A stretch of DNA of 64,000 nucleotides, taken from JANQIO01 sp043513815 (lineage in GTDB: Bacteria > Pseudomonadota > Gammaproteobacteria > Pseudomonadales > Halieaceae). The first letter of the stretch is position 1. Each line of letters starts with the position of its first letter. The DNA lies in assembly GCA_043513815.1 (NCBI GenBank), contig CP121313.1:62001-126000 (forward strand), in the 5' to 3' direction. The translations under genes were made by a program, and so were the position numbers. This document shows positions 17,383-25,994 of this stretch, piece by piece. Under the pieces are notes generated by a model. It did not search any database, was not told where the DNA came from, and saw only the letters and a program-made list of their open reading frames with translations.

Positions 17383-18705
17383 ATGAGTTCGCACGAGTTT
17401 CAACACATACGCTGGTTCCGCGACAGCGCACCCTATATCAATGCGCACCGGGGCCGCACCTTTGTCATCGTCTTCGGCGGCGAAGCAGCCCTGCACGCCA
17501 ATTTTGCCAATATCATTCACGATATCGCCCTGCTGCACAGCCTCGGTGTGCGGCTGCTGCTGATTCACGGGGCACGACCACAGATCGCCCGTCGCATGAG
17601 CGCAGCCGGCTTCGAGGGCCGCTTTCATGAAGGCGTGCGGATTACCGACACTACCGAGCTGGCCTTTGTAAAAGACGCCTGCGGTAGCCTGCGCACAGAT
17701 ATCGAAGCGCTGCTCTCAACGGGCTTGCCCAATTCGCCCATGCAGGGCGCGGCCATCAGTGTCACCGGCGGCAACTTTGTCACGGCGCAACCGATTGGCG
17801 TGGTCGAGGGGATTGATTTCCAGCATACCGGGCGGGTGCGGCGGGTGAATGACCGCGCTATCCGCGAGCAGCTCGATGCCGGCTGTATCGTGCTGCTATC
17901 ACCGCTGGGCTACTCCCCCACCGGAGAAGTATTCAACCTGGCACTGGAAGATATTGCCGTGCGCACGGCGGCGGCGGTGGGCGCCGAGAAGTTGCTGTTG
18001 TTCGGCGCGGCACGCGGCATTATCGGTGGCGATGGGCTGGTGCGGCAGTGCAACCTCTCCCAGGCCCTGGACCTGTTGCGCGGCGAACTGGAGCCGGAAC
18101 AACGGCGCTTGTTGCAGACCGCTCGACAGGCCTGCACCGCCGGCGTCAGGCGCTGCCAGATTGTGTCCCACGCCGAGGACGGCGCCCTGCTGCAGGAACT
18201 GTTTACCCACGACGGCAGCGGCACCCTGGTGGGGCCTGACGAGTATGAGCAGGCGCGATCTGCAACCATCGAAGACGTGGGCGGTGTCATCGAATTGATC
18301 GAACCGCTGGAACGGGAGGGCGTGCTGGTCAAGCGCTCCCGCGAGGTGCTGGAGACCGAGATTGACCGCTTCCGGGTGCTGGAGCGCGATGGCCGCATCA
18401 TTGCTTGCGCCGCACTGTATCCTTTTCCCGAACAGCGCAGCGGAGAGCTGGCCTGCATTGTCACCCATCCCGACTACCGGGGCGGTGATCGTGGCGCCCG
18501 CCTGTTGCGCGAACTGGAGCGGGAGGCGGCGCGCCAGGGGCTGGCAAAGGTGTTCGTACTGACCACCCGCACCGCGCACTGGTTTCTGGAGCAGGGCTTC
18601 GAAGAGGGCGATCTGTCGGCCTTGCCGCCAGAAAAGCAATCACTGTACAACTTGCAGCGCAGTTCGAAAGTGTTCACAAAATCGCTGTCCAACAGCCCGC
18701 TGTAG
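17383..18705 (+). CDS. argA: Amino-acid N-acetyltransferase (N-acetylglutamate synthase)
   Basis: Makes N-acetylglutamate from glutamate and acetyl-CoA, committing carbon to arginine. The 440 residues show the classical ArgA build: an N-terminal amino acid kinase-like domain (FVIVFGGEAAL, LLLIHGARPQI, about 25-290), which in this family binds the feedback inhibitor arginine, and a C-terminal GNAT acetyltransferase domain (LACIVTHPDYRGGDRGARLL holds the acetyl-CoA loop). Length agrees with the E. coli and Pseudomonas enzymes. It follows argE on the same strand and probably shares its transcript. Confidence 0.95.
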   Translation: MSSHEFQHIRWFRDSAPYINAHRGRTFVIVFGGEAALHANFANIIHDIALLHSLGVRLLLIHGARPQIARRMSAAGFEGRFHEGVRITDTTELAFVKDACGSLRTDIEALLSTGLPNSPMQGAAISVTGGNFVTAQPIGVVEGIDFQHTGRVRRVNDRAIREQLDAGCIVLLSPLGYSPTGEVFNLALEDIAVRTAAAVGAEKLLLFGAARGIIGGDGLVRQCNLSQALDLLRGELEPEQRRLLQTARQACTAGVRRCQIVSHAEDGALLQELFTHDGSGTLVGPDEYEQARSATIEDVGGVIELIEPLEREGVLVKRSREVLETEIDRFRVLERDGRIIACAALYPFPEQRSGELACIVTHPDYRGGDRGARLLRELEREAARQGLAKVFVLTTRTAHWFLEQGFEEGDLSALPPEKQSLYNLQRSSKVFTKSLSNSPL

Positions 18706-18907
18706 CTTCCGGTACCCGATAATTCTCGAGGTGCCGGCCTGCGGGCGCATCGCTCTGCTGAGCGTACCGTTCGCCAGACATTCAGACACCCACCACTCTA
18801 AAATCACCACCCAGACGCTCAAACGTGAGGCAGGTTACGGTGCTGATGCGCGCTCGCCGCCTTGTCTTGCTACCATCGGGACTATCACTGCACGGGGAGA
18901 GATCGGT

Positions 18908-19444
18908 ATGAGTGTTCGCTACGTGGGTTTCTGGGCCAGGGTGCTGGCGTCGCTGGTAGACTCGCTGCTATTGGGAATGATTGTCTATCCCCTGGCCTAC
19001 GCGTTTTACGGCGATGCCTATTTCGACTTTACCAACGCCAGCATGGTACAGGGGCCCGTCGATGCCCTGTTGCAGTATGTGTTTCCCGCCATCGCTATCG
19101 TGCTGTTCTGGATCTACCGCTCCGCGACACCCGGCAAGCTGATGTTGAAGGCCCGGATCGTTGATGCCGACACCCTGGAAAAACCCGAGACCTGGCAATG
19201 GATCGTGCGCTACCTGGGCTACTATGTTTCGATCTTTACCCTGTTCATCGGCTTTCTCTGGGTAGCCGTGGACCCACGCAAACAGGGCTTTCACGACAAG
19301 CTGGGGCGCACGGTGGTGATCTATGACGATACCGGGCCGGACAGTGAAAGCGGGCCGGACAGTGAAACCGAGCCAGCCGCCGCCCAACCGGCCGCTGCGC
19401 CAACCGACAAGGCTGCCTGGGAAGAGCCCCGCGACGAGCGCTAA
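18908..19444 (+). CDS. RDD family membrane protein
   Basis: A 178-residue integral membrane protein with the RDD fold: GFWARVLASLVDSLLLGM (Arg and Asp of the RDD signature) at about 7-24, a hydrophobic stretch around VFPAIAIVLFWIYRSATPGKLML with the typical TPGK motif, and a third segment, YYVSIFTLFIGFLWVAVDPRKQGFHDKLGRTVVI. The family is widespread and its transport or other role is mostly unknown. The C-terminal tail is acidic and alanine/proline-rich and contains an exact 18-base duplication (GPDSES/GPDSET). The ATG at 18908 follows GGGGAGAG; the frame is open further upstream, but without homology. Its stop lies inside a 34-bp dispersed repeat. Confidence 0.85.
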   Translation: MSVRYVGFWARVLASLVDSLLLGMIVYPLAYAFYGDAYFDFTNASMVQGPVDALLQYVFPAIAIVLFWIYRSATPGKLMLKARIVDADTLEKPETWQWIVRYLGYYVSIFTLFIGFLWVAVDPRKQGFHDKLGRTVVIYDDTGPDSESGPDSETEPAAAQPAAAPTDKAAWEEPRDER

Positions 19445-19471
19445 GCGCCGCATCGGTGAGAGTTGGCGGCT
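19438..19471. repeat. 34-bp dispersed repeat, copy 1
   Basis: This 34-base stretch matches 56286-56319 at 30 of 34 positions; the shared core is ATCGGTGAGAGTTGG. It overlaps the stop codon of the RDD gene and ends at the stop of the convergent DUF6279 gene. GCCGC and GCGGC near its ends can pair around a 14-base loop, so it might act at transcript ends, but there is no T-tract. Confidence 0.75.
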
Positions 19472-20311
19472 CTAGTCGCCCTGGGCGATCAGTTTCTTCA
19501 GGTCCCGCCGCAGGTCTTCGATTTCCCCACGCAGGCGCTCGTCCTGCTTGTCGGTGCGCAGGTTCAGCACATCGGCAATCGCCTGGTTGATGATCACGGC
19601 ATTGTGGGCATACGCGCTGCGATAGGACTCGGTGCGGTTGGCATCGCGCTCCCGCAGGGCCGTCATGATGGCCGCATCCCAGCCCGGCTCCCGCTGCAAC
19701 AACTCTGTCAGCGTTGCCATCCATTGCCGGCGCTCATCCAGCCAGGCGCCGTCAAAACGCTCTAGCGCCGCCGCGGCCGTCTCGATAACAGCGCGCTGCT
19801 CTGCGGACAGACGGCCGAGAAAATCCGCCAGCGTGTCCTCCAGGTTTTCTACTGCGTCGTCGACGTACTGCTGGTCGCTGCGCTCGAGGTACTTCTCTTC
19901 CAGCTCCCGCTGGTCGTCTTCCAGCTTCTCGATGAACTCTGCCATCTGCGCATCGGACAAGTCGCGACCGATATCGAAAGCAATCGGCAGCATACGGTCC
20001 TCGATACGCTGGTAGGCCGCAAGCGCCTCATTGGCCCAGGCTTCGACTTCCGCAGCGCCCAGCGGCTGGTAGAGATCGCCCTGGATGCCGTTCAGCAGCT
20101 CGACGTAGCGTGCCAGCTCTGCGCCACGATGCCAGCGCAGTAACTCCCTGAGCTGATTCTTGAAGTCGCGCTTCTGCTCCCGGTTGAGGTCAACATAGTC
20201 GCCCAGGTACCAGGGAATCAGCCAGTCGAGCTGATTGTAGACAAAGCTGTTGCTACAGCCCGCCAGCGATGCCAATAGTGCAACCAGGAAAAAGTGTCGT
20301 AAGTGCTTCAA
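19472..20311 (-). CDS. DUF6279 family lipoprotein
   Basis: A 279-residue predicted lipoprotein: a basic N-terminus, hydrophobic core and the lipobox LAGC at about 16-19 mark export and lipidation at the cysteine. The mature part starts SNSFVYNQLDWLIPWYLGDYVDLNREQK, which matches the DUF6279 family found in many marine gammaproteobacteria, and continues as long charged helices, rich in Glu, Arg and Gln, with coiled-coil character (about 110-170 and 240-275). No function is known for the family. It may be transcribed alone or with the MAPEG gene upstream. Confidence 0.82.
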   Translation of the reverse strand: MKHLRHFFLVALLASLAGCSNSFVYNQLDWLIPWYLGDYVDLNREQKRDFKNQLRELLRWHRGAELARYVELLNGIQGDLYQPLGAAEVEAWANEALAAYQRIEDRMLPIAFDIGRDLSDAQMAEFIEKLEDDQRELEEKYLERSDQQYVDDAVENLEDTLADFLGRLSAEQRAVIETAAAALERFDGAWLDERRQWMATLTELLQREPGWDAAIMTALRERDANRTESYRSAYAHNAVIINQAIADVLNLRTDKQDERLRGEIEDLRRDLKKLIAQGD

Positions 20312-20383
20312 AAATGCCTCCCACCTTCTGTATACGCTCGGCGTCTGGCAGGGGATTGGCGGGGTAGCCGCCGGGGGCCGACC

Positions 20384-20767
20384 TCAGAACAGCTTCGGGA
20401 TCACGCCCACCAGGCCGCCGATGATCAGGGCCAGTGTGGCGAGGCTGCCAATAATGAAGCCCGGCGCTCGCTTGTCAGGATGCTGGACGTAACCGCGGGC
20501 ATAGAGGATACGCCCGAACAGGAACAGCGCTCCGAGTCCTGCCCCGATGGTCGGCGACACGTAATAACCGAACACCCACAGCGCTGGAAAGAAGATGATC
20601 AGCTGTTCCAGTGTGTTCTGCTGGACCCGGAAGATGCGCTCGAACCTTTCATCACCCAGGCAGGCCGGCGCGTGCACCCCGGTCTCTCCGCGGCTTTTTC
20701 CTACCATGATTGCCAGGTAGAAATACTCGGCGGCCACCAGCAGCGTGATGAGTACTATCCATTCCAT
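20384..20767 (-). CDS. MAPEG family membrane protein
   Basis: A 127-residue, four-helix integral membrane protein of the MAPEG family, whose members include glutathione transferases and related enzymes, though bacterial versions are mostly uncharacterised. Family marks are RVQQNTLEQLIIFFPALW (Arg, Asn and Glu on helix 2) and LFLFGRILYARGYVQHPDKRAPGF, which contains the conserved R-x-LYARGY-type motif. The start at MEWIVL is preferred because the first membrane helix begins there; an ATG-less upstream extension to 20809 is open but polar. Confidence 0.85.
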   Translation of the reverse strand: MEWIVLITLLVAAEYFYLAIMVGKSRGETGVHAPACLGDERFERIFRVQQNTLEQLIIFFPALWVFGYYVSPTIGAGLGALFLFGRILYARGYVQHPDKRAPGFIIGSLATLALIIGGLVGVIPKLF

Positions 20768-20888
20768 GTCGGCAGCTCCATGTTGGGATTCAGGCAACGG
20801 CGGGCGCAAAAAAAGCTGTCAATCAGAGCGCCGGTTGCAGAGGGTGATTTCATTATAGGAGAGACTGTACCCCCGGGGCCAAGCATTC

Positions 20889-21329
20889 CTAGGGGTAGTC
20901 CAGACCGTCGCTGGCAAACAGCATGTCGATATTGCGGAAAGCCTTGAACTCCAGGTGGTTGCCACTGGGGTCACGAACGAACAGGGTGCGCTGCTCACCT
21001 CGGCGTCCGGGGAAGCGGGTCGTCGGCTCAATGACATATTTGATGCCCGCATTTTCCAGCTGCTGCTCCAGGGGTGCCATGGCGTCCCAGGGCAAAATCG
21101 GGCCAAAATGGCTGGCGGGCACTGCTTCCCCGTCTACCGGGTTACGAGCCACGTCGGCGACTTCGTCCACCAGGTGCACCACGAGTTGGTGGCCCCAGAA
21201 ATCGTAGTCAATCCAGCGGTCGCTACTGCGACCCCGGGCACAGCCCAGCACCTCGCCATAAAAATGCGCCGCGGCCTCCAGATCGGTGACCGGCAGGGCC
21301 AGATGAAAAAGCGCGCCTGACGTCACCAC
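20889..21329 (-). CDS. VOC (glyoxalase-like) family protein
   Basis: A 146-residue vicinal-oxygen-chelate fold protein with the usual pair of beta-alpha-beta-beta-beta modules: FHLALPVTDLEAAAHFYGEVLGC at the start and DPSGNHLEFKAF near the end. The metal ligands expected in this fold are the early His and late Glu. The reaction cannot be assigned; the length and DPSGNHLEFKAF motif resemble uncharacterised glyoxalase/bleomycin-resistance-like members and not lactoylglutathione lyase itself. It begins with GTG inside the end of the upstream PLP dehydratase gene (7-base overlap), so the two are translated together and may act on linked substrates. Confidence 0.8.
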   Translation of the reverse strand: MVTSGALFHLALPVTDLEAAAHFYGEVLGCARGRSSDRWIDYDFWGHQLVVHLVDEVADVARNPVDGEAVPASHFGPILPWDAMAPLEQQLENAGIKYVIEPTTRFPGRRGEQRTLFVRDPSGNHLEFKAFRNIDMLFASDGLDYP

Positions 21330-22288
21330 GGCAAACGCTCCAGGTCGACATTACCGCCGCTGATCACGCAGGCAACCCGGCGCCCGCGAAACCGTTCCGA
21401 GTGTTCCAGCAGGGCGGCGAAGGTGACCGCACCGGAAGGTTCGACCACGCTCTTCAGCCGCGTCCACTGTAGCTTCATGGCATCGACGATGGTGCTGTCC
21501 TCGACCGTGACCATAGTGTCCACCCGTTCGCGGATGATGGCATAGTTACGCTCGCCCAGGCTGGTCAACAGCCCGTCGGCAATGGTGTTGGGATTTTCCT
21601 GGGGTACCCGGTAGCCGAGGCCAAAGGAGCGGAATGCGTCATCGGCGCCGGCGGGCTCCGAGGCCAGTACCTCGATCGTTGGGTTCAGGGCTTTGATGGC
21701 CGTTGCCATGCCGGCCAGCAAGCCGCCACCGCCCACCGGAATCACCACCACGTCGAGATCTGTGATCTGCTCCAGCAATTCCAGCGCGGTGGTGCCCTGG
21801 CCGGCGATCACCCGCGGATCGTCATAGGGATGCACAACATGGCTGCCATGCTCGGCAATGATGGCTTCAAGCGTGGTCTCCCGTGCCTGGAGCGTGGGCT
21901 CACACTCGATGATATGCCCGCCGTAGCTGGCCACGGCCGCTTTTTTAACCGCCGGTGCGTTGGAGGGCATGACAATGTGGGCAGGAATACCGCGCACGCC
22001 CGCGGCCATGGCGAGCGCTGCACCGTGATTGCCGGAGGAGTGGGTAGCCACCCCCCGCGCCGCCGCGGCGTCATCAAGACCGAGCACCGCATTGAGTGCG
22101 CCCCGCGCCTTGAAAGCGCCAACTTTCTGCAGGTTCTCGCACTTGAAATGGACCTCACAATCGACGCGCTGGTCCAGCAGCCGACTGTGAATGACCGGCG
22201 TGCGATGAATGTGCGCGGCGATACGTTCGTGAGCGGCATGGATATCGTCGAGTCCGACGCCTGCCTGACCCACGGTCATATCGTTCAT
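21323..22288 (-). CDS. PLP-dependent threonine/serine dehydratase
   Basis: A fold-type II PLP enzyme of 321 residues. The lysine that binds PLP is in ENLQKVGAFKARGA, the substrate loop is SSGNHGAALA, and the phosphate-binding glycine loop is VGGGGLLAG. This pattern fits catabolic threonine dehydratase (TdcB-like) or serine racemase; there is no C-terminal ACT regulatory domain as in biosynthetic IlvA, which favours a catabolic role. I start at the ATG at 22288, preceded by GAGG; a TTG at 22306 in the same frame is weaker. It is divergent from the deacetylase/AGCS/Lrp genes with only 36 bases between starts, so the two units share a promoter region. Confidence 0.83.
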   Translation of the reverse strand: MNDMTVGQAGVGLDDIHAAHERIAAHIHRTPVIHSRLLDQRVDCEVHFKCENLQKVGAFKARGALNAVLGLDDAAAARGVATHSSGNHGAALAMAAGVRGIPAHIVMPSNAPAVKKAAVASYGGHIIECEPTLQARETTLEAIIAEHGSHVVHPYDDPRVIAGQGTTALELLEQITDLDVVVIPVGGGGLLAGMATAIKALNPTIEVLASEPAGADDAFRSFGLGYRVPQENPNTIADGLLTSLGERNYAIIRERVDTMVTVEDSTIVDAMKLQWTRLKSVVEPSGAVTFAALLEHSERFRGRRVACVISGGNVDLERLPW

Positions 22289-22324
22289 ATCTATGTACCT
22301 CGACAAAGCGCTAATATACCAGAC

Positions 22325-23242
22325 ATGTCGGTTCTATTGATCAGCCACACTGATTGCGAAAAGCACGTCATGCTGGAGCATCACCCGGAAAGCCCAGCCC
22401 GCCTGCGCGTCATTCATGAGGCGGTGCAGGCTCGGGACTGGGCCGGCGCACTGACGCCACGGGAAGCCCGTGAAATTGATGACCGCTGCTTTGGCCAGGT
22501 GCACCCGTCGGCGTATATCGAGCAACTGTCGACCCTGGACCCCGGTGAAGCCATCGTCAGGGTAGACGCCGATACCTCACTCAATCGATACAGCCTGCGC
22601 GCCGCCCGGCTGGCAGCGGGCGCGGCGATTCAGGGCGTGGACGCCGTGCTGGACGGCAGCGCGGCGCGCGCCTTCTGTGCGGTACGCCCCCCCGGGCATC
22701 ATGCGGAATCCACCCTACCCATGGGTTTCTGCCTGTTCAACAATATTGCCCTGGCCGCCGAGCGAGCCCTGGCCCAGGGCGCGGAGCGTATCGCGATATT
22801 TGATTTCGACGTGCATCATGGCAATGGCACAGTAGAGATATTTCTTGAACGCCCGGAAGTCATGGTCTGTTCCAGTTTCCAGTTTCCTTTTTATCCGGGC
22901 CGCTTCGACGAGGTTCGCAAGGATCACATCGTGCTAACACCATTGGCAGCCGGCGCCGCAAGTGCCGACTTCCGCGCCGCGATCGAGCGCGACTGGCTGC
23001 CGGCCATCGACCGCCACCGCCCGGACCTCATCCTGATTTCCGCAGGCTTTGATGCCCACCGTGAAGACCCGCTGGGAGGTCTGCTGTTGGAAGACGATGA
23101 CTATCGCTGGGTAAGCCAGCTTCTGGTAGATGCCGCCAACCGTCACTGTGAGGGCCGGCTGGTATCAACCCTGGAAGGGGGCTACCACCTGCAGGCGCTG
23201 GCGCGCAGCAGCGTTGCTCACCTCGACGCACTGGTGGCCTGA
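22325..23242 (+). CDS. Histone deacetylase family amidohydrolase
   Basis: A 305-residue zinc amidohydrolase of the histone deacetylase/acetylpolyamine amidohydrolase superfamily. The active-site signatures are clear: RPPGHHAE (tandem catalytic His), FDFDVHHGNGT (Asp and His zinc ligands) and SAGFDAHREDPLGG (second Asp ligand), plus EGGYHLQALA near the end. In bacteria these enzymes deacetylate polyamines or acetyl-lysine and other small amides; the substrate here is unknown. The ATG at 22325 is used because homology begins immediately; the frame is open far upstream, but on top of the divergent dehydratase gene. Its TGA overlaps the ATG of the AGCS symporter (TGATG), so the two are coupled. 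Confidence 0.87.
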   Translation: MSVLLISHTDCEKHVMLEHHPESPARLRVIHEAVQARDWAGALTPREAREIDDRCFGQVHPSAYIEQLSTLDPGEAIVRVDADTSLNRYSLRAARLAAGAAIQGVDAVLDGSAARAFCAVRPPGHHAESTLPMGFCLFNNIALAAERALAQGAERIAIFDFDVHHGNGTVEIFLERPEVMVCSSFQFPFYPGRFDEVRKDHIVLTPLAAGAASADFRAAIERDWLPAIDRHRPDLILISAGFDAHREDPLGGLLLEDDDYRWVSQLLVDAANRHCEGRLVSTLEGGYHLQALARSSVAHLDALVA

Positions 23243-24633
23243 TGGTGGACTTTCTCGAGCGCTGGTCGGCGGTCTTTGCCAATGCTATCTGGGGCACGCC
23301 CCTACTGGTGTTGCTGGTGGGGGGCGGCCTGTTTTTTGCCTTCTATTCCCGGCTGTTGCCCTACCGTCATATCGGCCATGCGGTGGCCATCACCCTGGGT
23401 CGTCACGACAAGCCCAATGACCCCGGGGAGTTGAGCCACGCCCAGGCCCTGGCCGCGGCCCTGGCCGGCACCCTTGGATTGGGCAATATCGCCGGCGTGG
23501 CCCTCGCTATTGTAGCGGGCGGCCCGGGGGCCATATTCTGGATGTGGGCCAGCGCGCTGGTCGGCGTGGCTACCAAGTTTTTTACCTGCAGCCTGGGCAT
23601 CATGTACCGCGGCCACGACAGTCTCGGCGAGCTGCGTGGCGGCCCCCAGTACATCATCCGCGAGGCCTTACCGAAGGCCTTTTACCCGCTGGCGGTGCTG
23701 TTCTCCGCAGCGGGCATGATCGGTACGCTGCCCATGTTCCAGGCCAACCAGCTTACCGCCCTGGCCCGTGAGAGCCTCGGGCAGCAGGGCGATGCCGGAC
23801 TGTTCAACCTGGCCGTCGGTGTGACAGTAGCCGTGATTGTCGCTGTGGTGGTGTTTGGGGGCCTGCAACGGGTGGCGCGGGTGGCGGTTACGCTGTTGCC
23901 AGCCATGGCACTGGCCTATCTGGCCATGGCCCTGTACGTCCTGTTCCAGCACTGGTCAGATATCCCCGCGCTGCTGGGCCTGATTGTCAGCGAGGCCTTC
24001 AATCCCCAGGCAGTGGGTGGCGGCGTGTTGGGCGTGATACTGATTGGTGTTAGTCGCGGCACGTTTTCCAACGAGGCGGGGCTTGGCACCGAGGTCATGG
24101 CCCACAGCGTAGCCCGCACCAGTGAGCCTATCCGGGAAGGTCTGGTCGGCATGCTAGGGCCCATGATTGACACCTTGCTGGTCTGCACCTGCACCGCACT
24201 GGTCATTCTTGGTTCGGGCCTGTGGCAGGCACCGGGAGAACTCAACGGCATAGCCATGACACTGACTGCACTGCGCGGCGAAATCGGCCCACTGGCAACA
24301 CCGCTGCTGTCGGTAGTGGTGTTGATCCTCAGCTTGACCACCATGTTTGCCGGCTGGTACTACGGCGCCACCTGCTTCAGCTTCCTGTTTGGCGCCGAGT
24401 ACCAGCACTGGTTTCGCTACTTCTTCATCGCGACTATAGTATTTGGAGCCACCGTCAGTATCGATGTGGTATTCAACCTGATCGTGGGTGCCTATGGCCT
24501 GATGGCCATTCCCACCATGACCGCGACCCTGCTACTGGCACCGAAGGTCATGGCCGCGGCCAGGCAGTATTTCCAAGGAGTCGCTGAGCAACGCGGCACG
24601 GCGACCGTCACAGTCAGCGGAGAGGAACCGTGA
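23242..24633 (+). CDS. Alanine/glycine:cation symporter (AGCS) family protein
   Basis: A 463-residue sodium-coupled amino acid importer of the AGCS family with about eleven hydrophobic helices. Typical signatures are GTLGLGNIAGVALAIVAGGPGAIFWMW in the first third and RGTFSNEAGLGTEVMAHSVA in the middle, both conserved in AgcS/DagA proteins. Substrates in this family are alanine, glycine and sometimes serine. It starts on the last base of the upstream deacetylase and its stop overlaps the GTG of an Lrp-type regulator (GTGA), so the three genes form a tight operon that likely takes up and processes an amino acid or acyl-amino compound under regulation by that compound. Confidence 0.9.
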   Translation: MVDFLERWSAVFANAIWGTPLLVLLVGGGLFFAFYSRLLPYRHIGHAVAITLGRHDKPNDPGELSHAQALAAALAGTLGLGNIAGVALAIVAGGPGAIFWMWASALVGVATKFFTCSLGIMYRGHDSLGELRGGPQYIIREALPKAFYPLAVLFSAAGMIGTLPMFQANQLTALARESLGQQGDAGLFNLAVGVTVAVIVAVVVFGGLQRVARVAVTLLPAMALAYLAMALYVLFQHWSDIPALLGLIVSEAFNPQAVGGGVLGVILIGVSRGTFSNEAGLGTEVMAHSVARTSEPIREGLVGMLGPMIDTLLVCTCTALVILGSGLWQAPGELNGIAMTLTALRGEIGPLATPLLSVVVLILSLTTMFAGWYYGATCFSFLFGAEYQHWFRYFFIATIVFGATVSIDVVFNLIVGAYGLMAIPTMTATLLLAPKVMAAARQYFQGVAEQRGTATVTVSGEEP

Positions 24634-25109
24634 AACTGGACCGTATCGACCGGCGCATCCTGGAGGAAATCCAGCGCAACGGGCGCATCAGCAACCTGGA
24701 ACTGGCAGACGCTGTGGGCCTCTCCCCCACACCCTGCTCACGACGGGTCAAGCGGCTGGAAGAGTCCGGCATCATCGACGGCCATGTCACCTTGCTGAAC
24801 CAGTCCCGACTGGGGCTGAAGCTGACGGCGTTTATTACCATAACCATGGACCGCCATACCCCGGAGCGGTTTGCCAATTTCGAGCGGCAGGTGCAGGGTT
24901 TTCCGGAGGTGGTGGAGTGTGCGGTGGTCACCGGCAACGCCGCCGATTACCTGGTCAAGGCCGTGGTACCCGACATGGAGTACTACGAGGCATTCCTGCT
25001 CGGCAAGCTGACCCGCATAGAGGGCGTCACCGGGGTACAGTCCAGCTTTGTGCTGCGCCCGGTGGTGCGCAGGACCGATCTGCCCCTGGATCACATTCAG
25101 AACGCTTGA
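24630..25109 (+). CDS. Lrp/AsnC family transcriptional regulator
   Basis: A 159-residue feast/famine regulator. The N-terminal winged helix reads LDRIDRRILEEIQRNGRISNLELADAVGLSPTPCSRRVKRLEESGII, the classical Lrp DNA-binding domain, and the C-terminal half (from about 70) is a RAM ligand-binding domain with VVECAVVTGNAADYLVKAVVPDM. Such proteins sense amino acids and form octamers. The GTG start overlaps the stop of the AGCS symporter, so the obvious targets are its own operon and the divergent dehydratase, in the 36-base gap at 22289-22324. Confidence 0.9.
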   Translation: MKLDRIDRRILEEIQRNGRISNLELADAVGLSPTPCSRRVKRLEESGIIDGHVTLLNQSRLGLKLTAFITITMDRHTPERFANFERQVQGFPEVVECAVVTGNAADYLVKAVVPDMEYYEAFLLGKLTRIEGVTGVQSSFVLRPVVRRTDLPLDHIQNA

Positions 25110-25166
25110 GCCCGGTCGGTATCGCCGGCTGAACCAGTCATGTTGTGAACCTGCCAGGGCCTACCT

Positions 25167-25994
25167 ATGATGGTCAGCCTTATGACAAACGGGCCTCAAG
25201 GCGTGGCATTCGACATGGACAACACTACCCGGCTTGCCCTGGTCACCGGTGCTGCCAGCGGCATGGGCCGAATCTACGCGCGGCGCCTGGCGTCTCGCGG
25301 TGTCACAGTGGCCGCGATGGACGTCAACGACAACGGCCTGGCAGAAACCGCCCAGGGCCGGGACAACATCCACTGCTACCGCTGCGATATCAGCTCCGCG
25401 GAGCAGATAGAGGAGCGCGTGGCCCAGATTCGCAGCGACCTGGGAGAGATTGACGAACTGGTCCACGCCGCCGCCCTGATGCCCGCCCACGCCCTCGCCG
25501 ACCACAGCAATGACAAGCTGGAGCTGCTGTTCCAGGTCAATTTCTTCGGCACTGTCTACATGATCAAAACACTGCTACCCGCCATGCTGGGAAGAGGCCG
25601 TGGCCGCATGGTCGTGTTCGGCTCCATCGCCGGCGTGGCGATCGTACCGAAAATGGGCGCCTACTGCGCCACCAAATCCGCCGTGAACACCTACGTCGAA
25701 TGCCTGCAGAATGAAATTCGCGGGCGCGGCGTCGATGTGCACCTCGTGTGCCCACCGGCGGTCAATACTCCCTTGATCGACCAGACGGTGGCGACCGACA
25801 CGCCGGGAAGCATCACTGAAGCCCGCAAGAGTGGACGCCTGGCAAACCCGGAGAAAATTATCGACGCCATCGAGCGCGGTCTGGAGAAAAACCGCGACAT
25901 CATCTACCCCGGCGAAGCCCGCCTGCTGATGCTGTGGAAAGTGCTGCTGCCAAAACTATGGTGGAAGACCGTACTCAGCTTTGAAAGCAAATAG
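25167..25994 (+). CDS. Short-chain dehydrogenase/reductase (SDR)
   Basis: A classical SDR of about 260-275 residues: NAD(P)-binding VTGAASGMGR (TGxxxGxG), the catalytic Ser in GSIAGVA and the YCATKSA YxxxK-type motif (Tyr and Lys four apart). The C-terminal end (LMLWKVLLPKLWWKTVLSF) is hydrophobic and could touch the membrane, a feature of some retinol/sterol-type SDRs. Substrate is unknown. The start is uncertain: the first ATG at 25167 follows AGGG, while homology begins at an ATG at 25215 (MDNTTRLALVTG). It lies 57 bases after lrp and may be part of that transcript. A GC-rich hairpin follows at 26085. Confidence 0.82.
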   Translation: MMVSLMTNGPQGVAFDMDNTTRLALVTGAASGMGRIYARRLASRGVTVAAMDVNDNGLAETAQGRDNIHCYRCDISSAEQIEERVAQIRSDLGEIDELVHAAALMPAHALADHSNDKLELLFQVNFFGTVYMIKTLLPAMLGRGRGRMVVFGSIAGVAIVPKMGAYCATKSAVNTYVECLQNEIRGRGVDVHLVCPPAVNTPLIDQTVATDTPGSITEARKSGRLANPEKIIDAIERGLEKNRDIIYPGEARLLMLWKVLLPKLWWKTVLSFESK

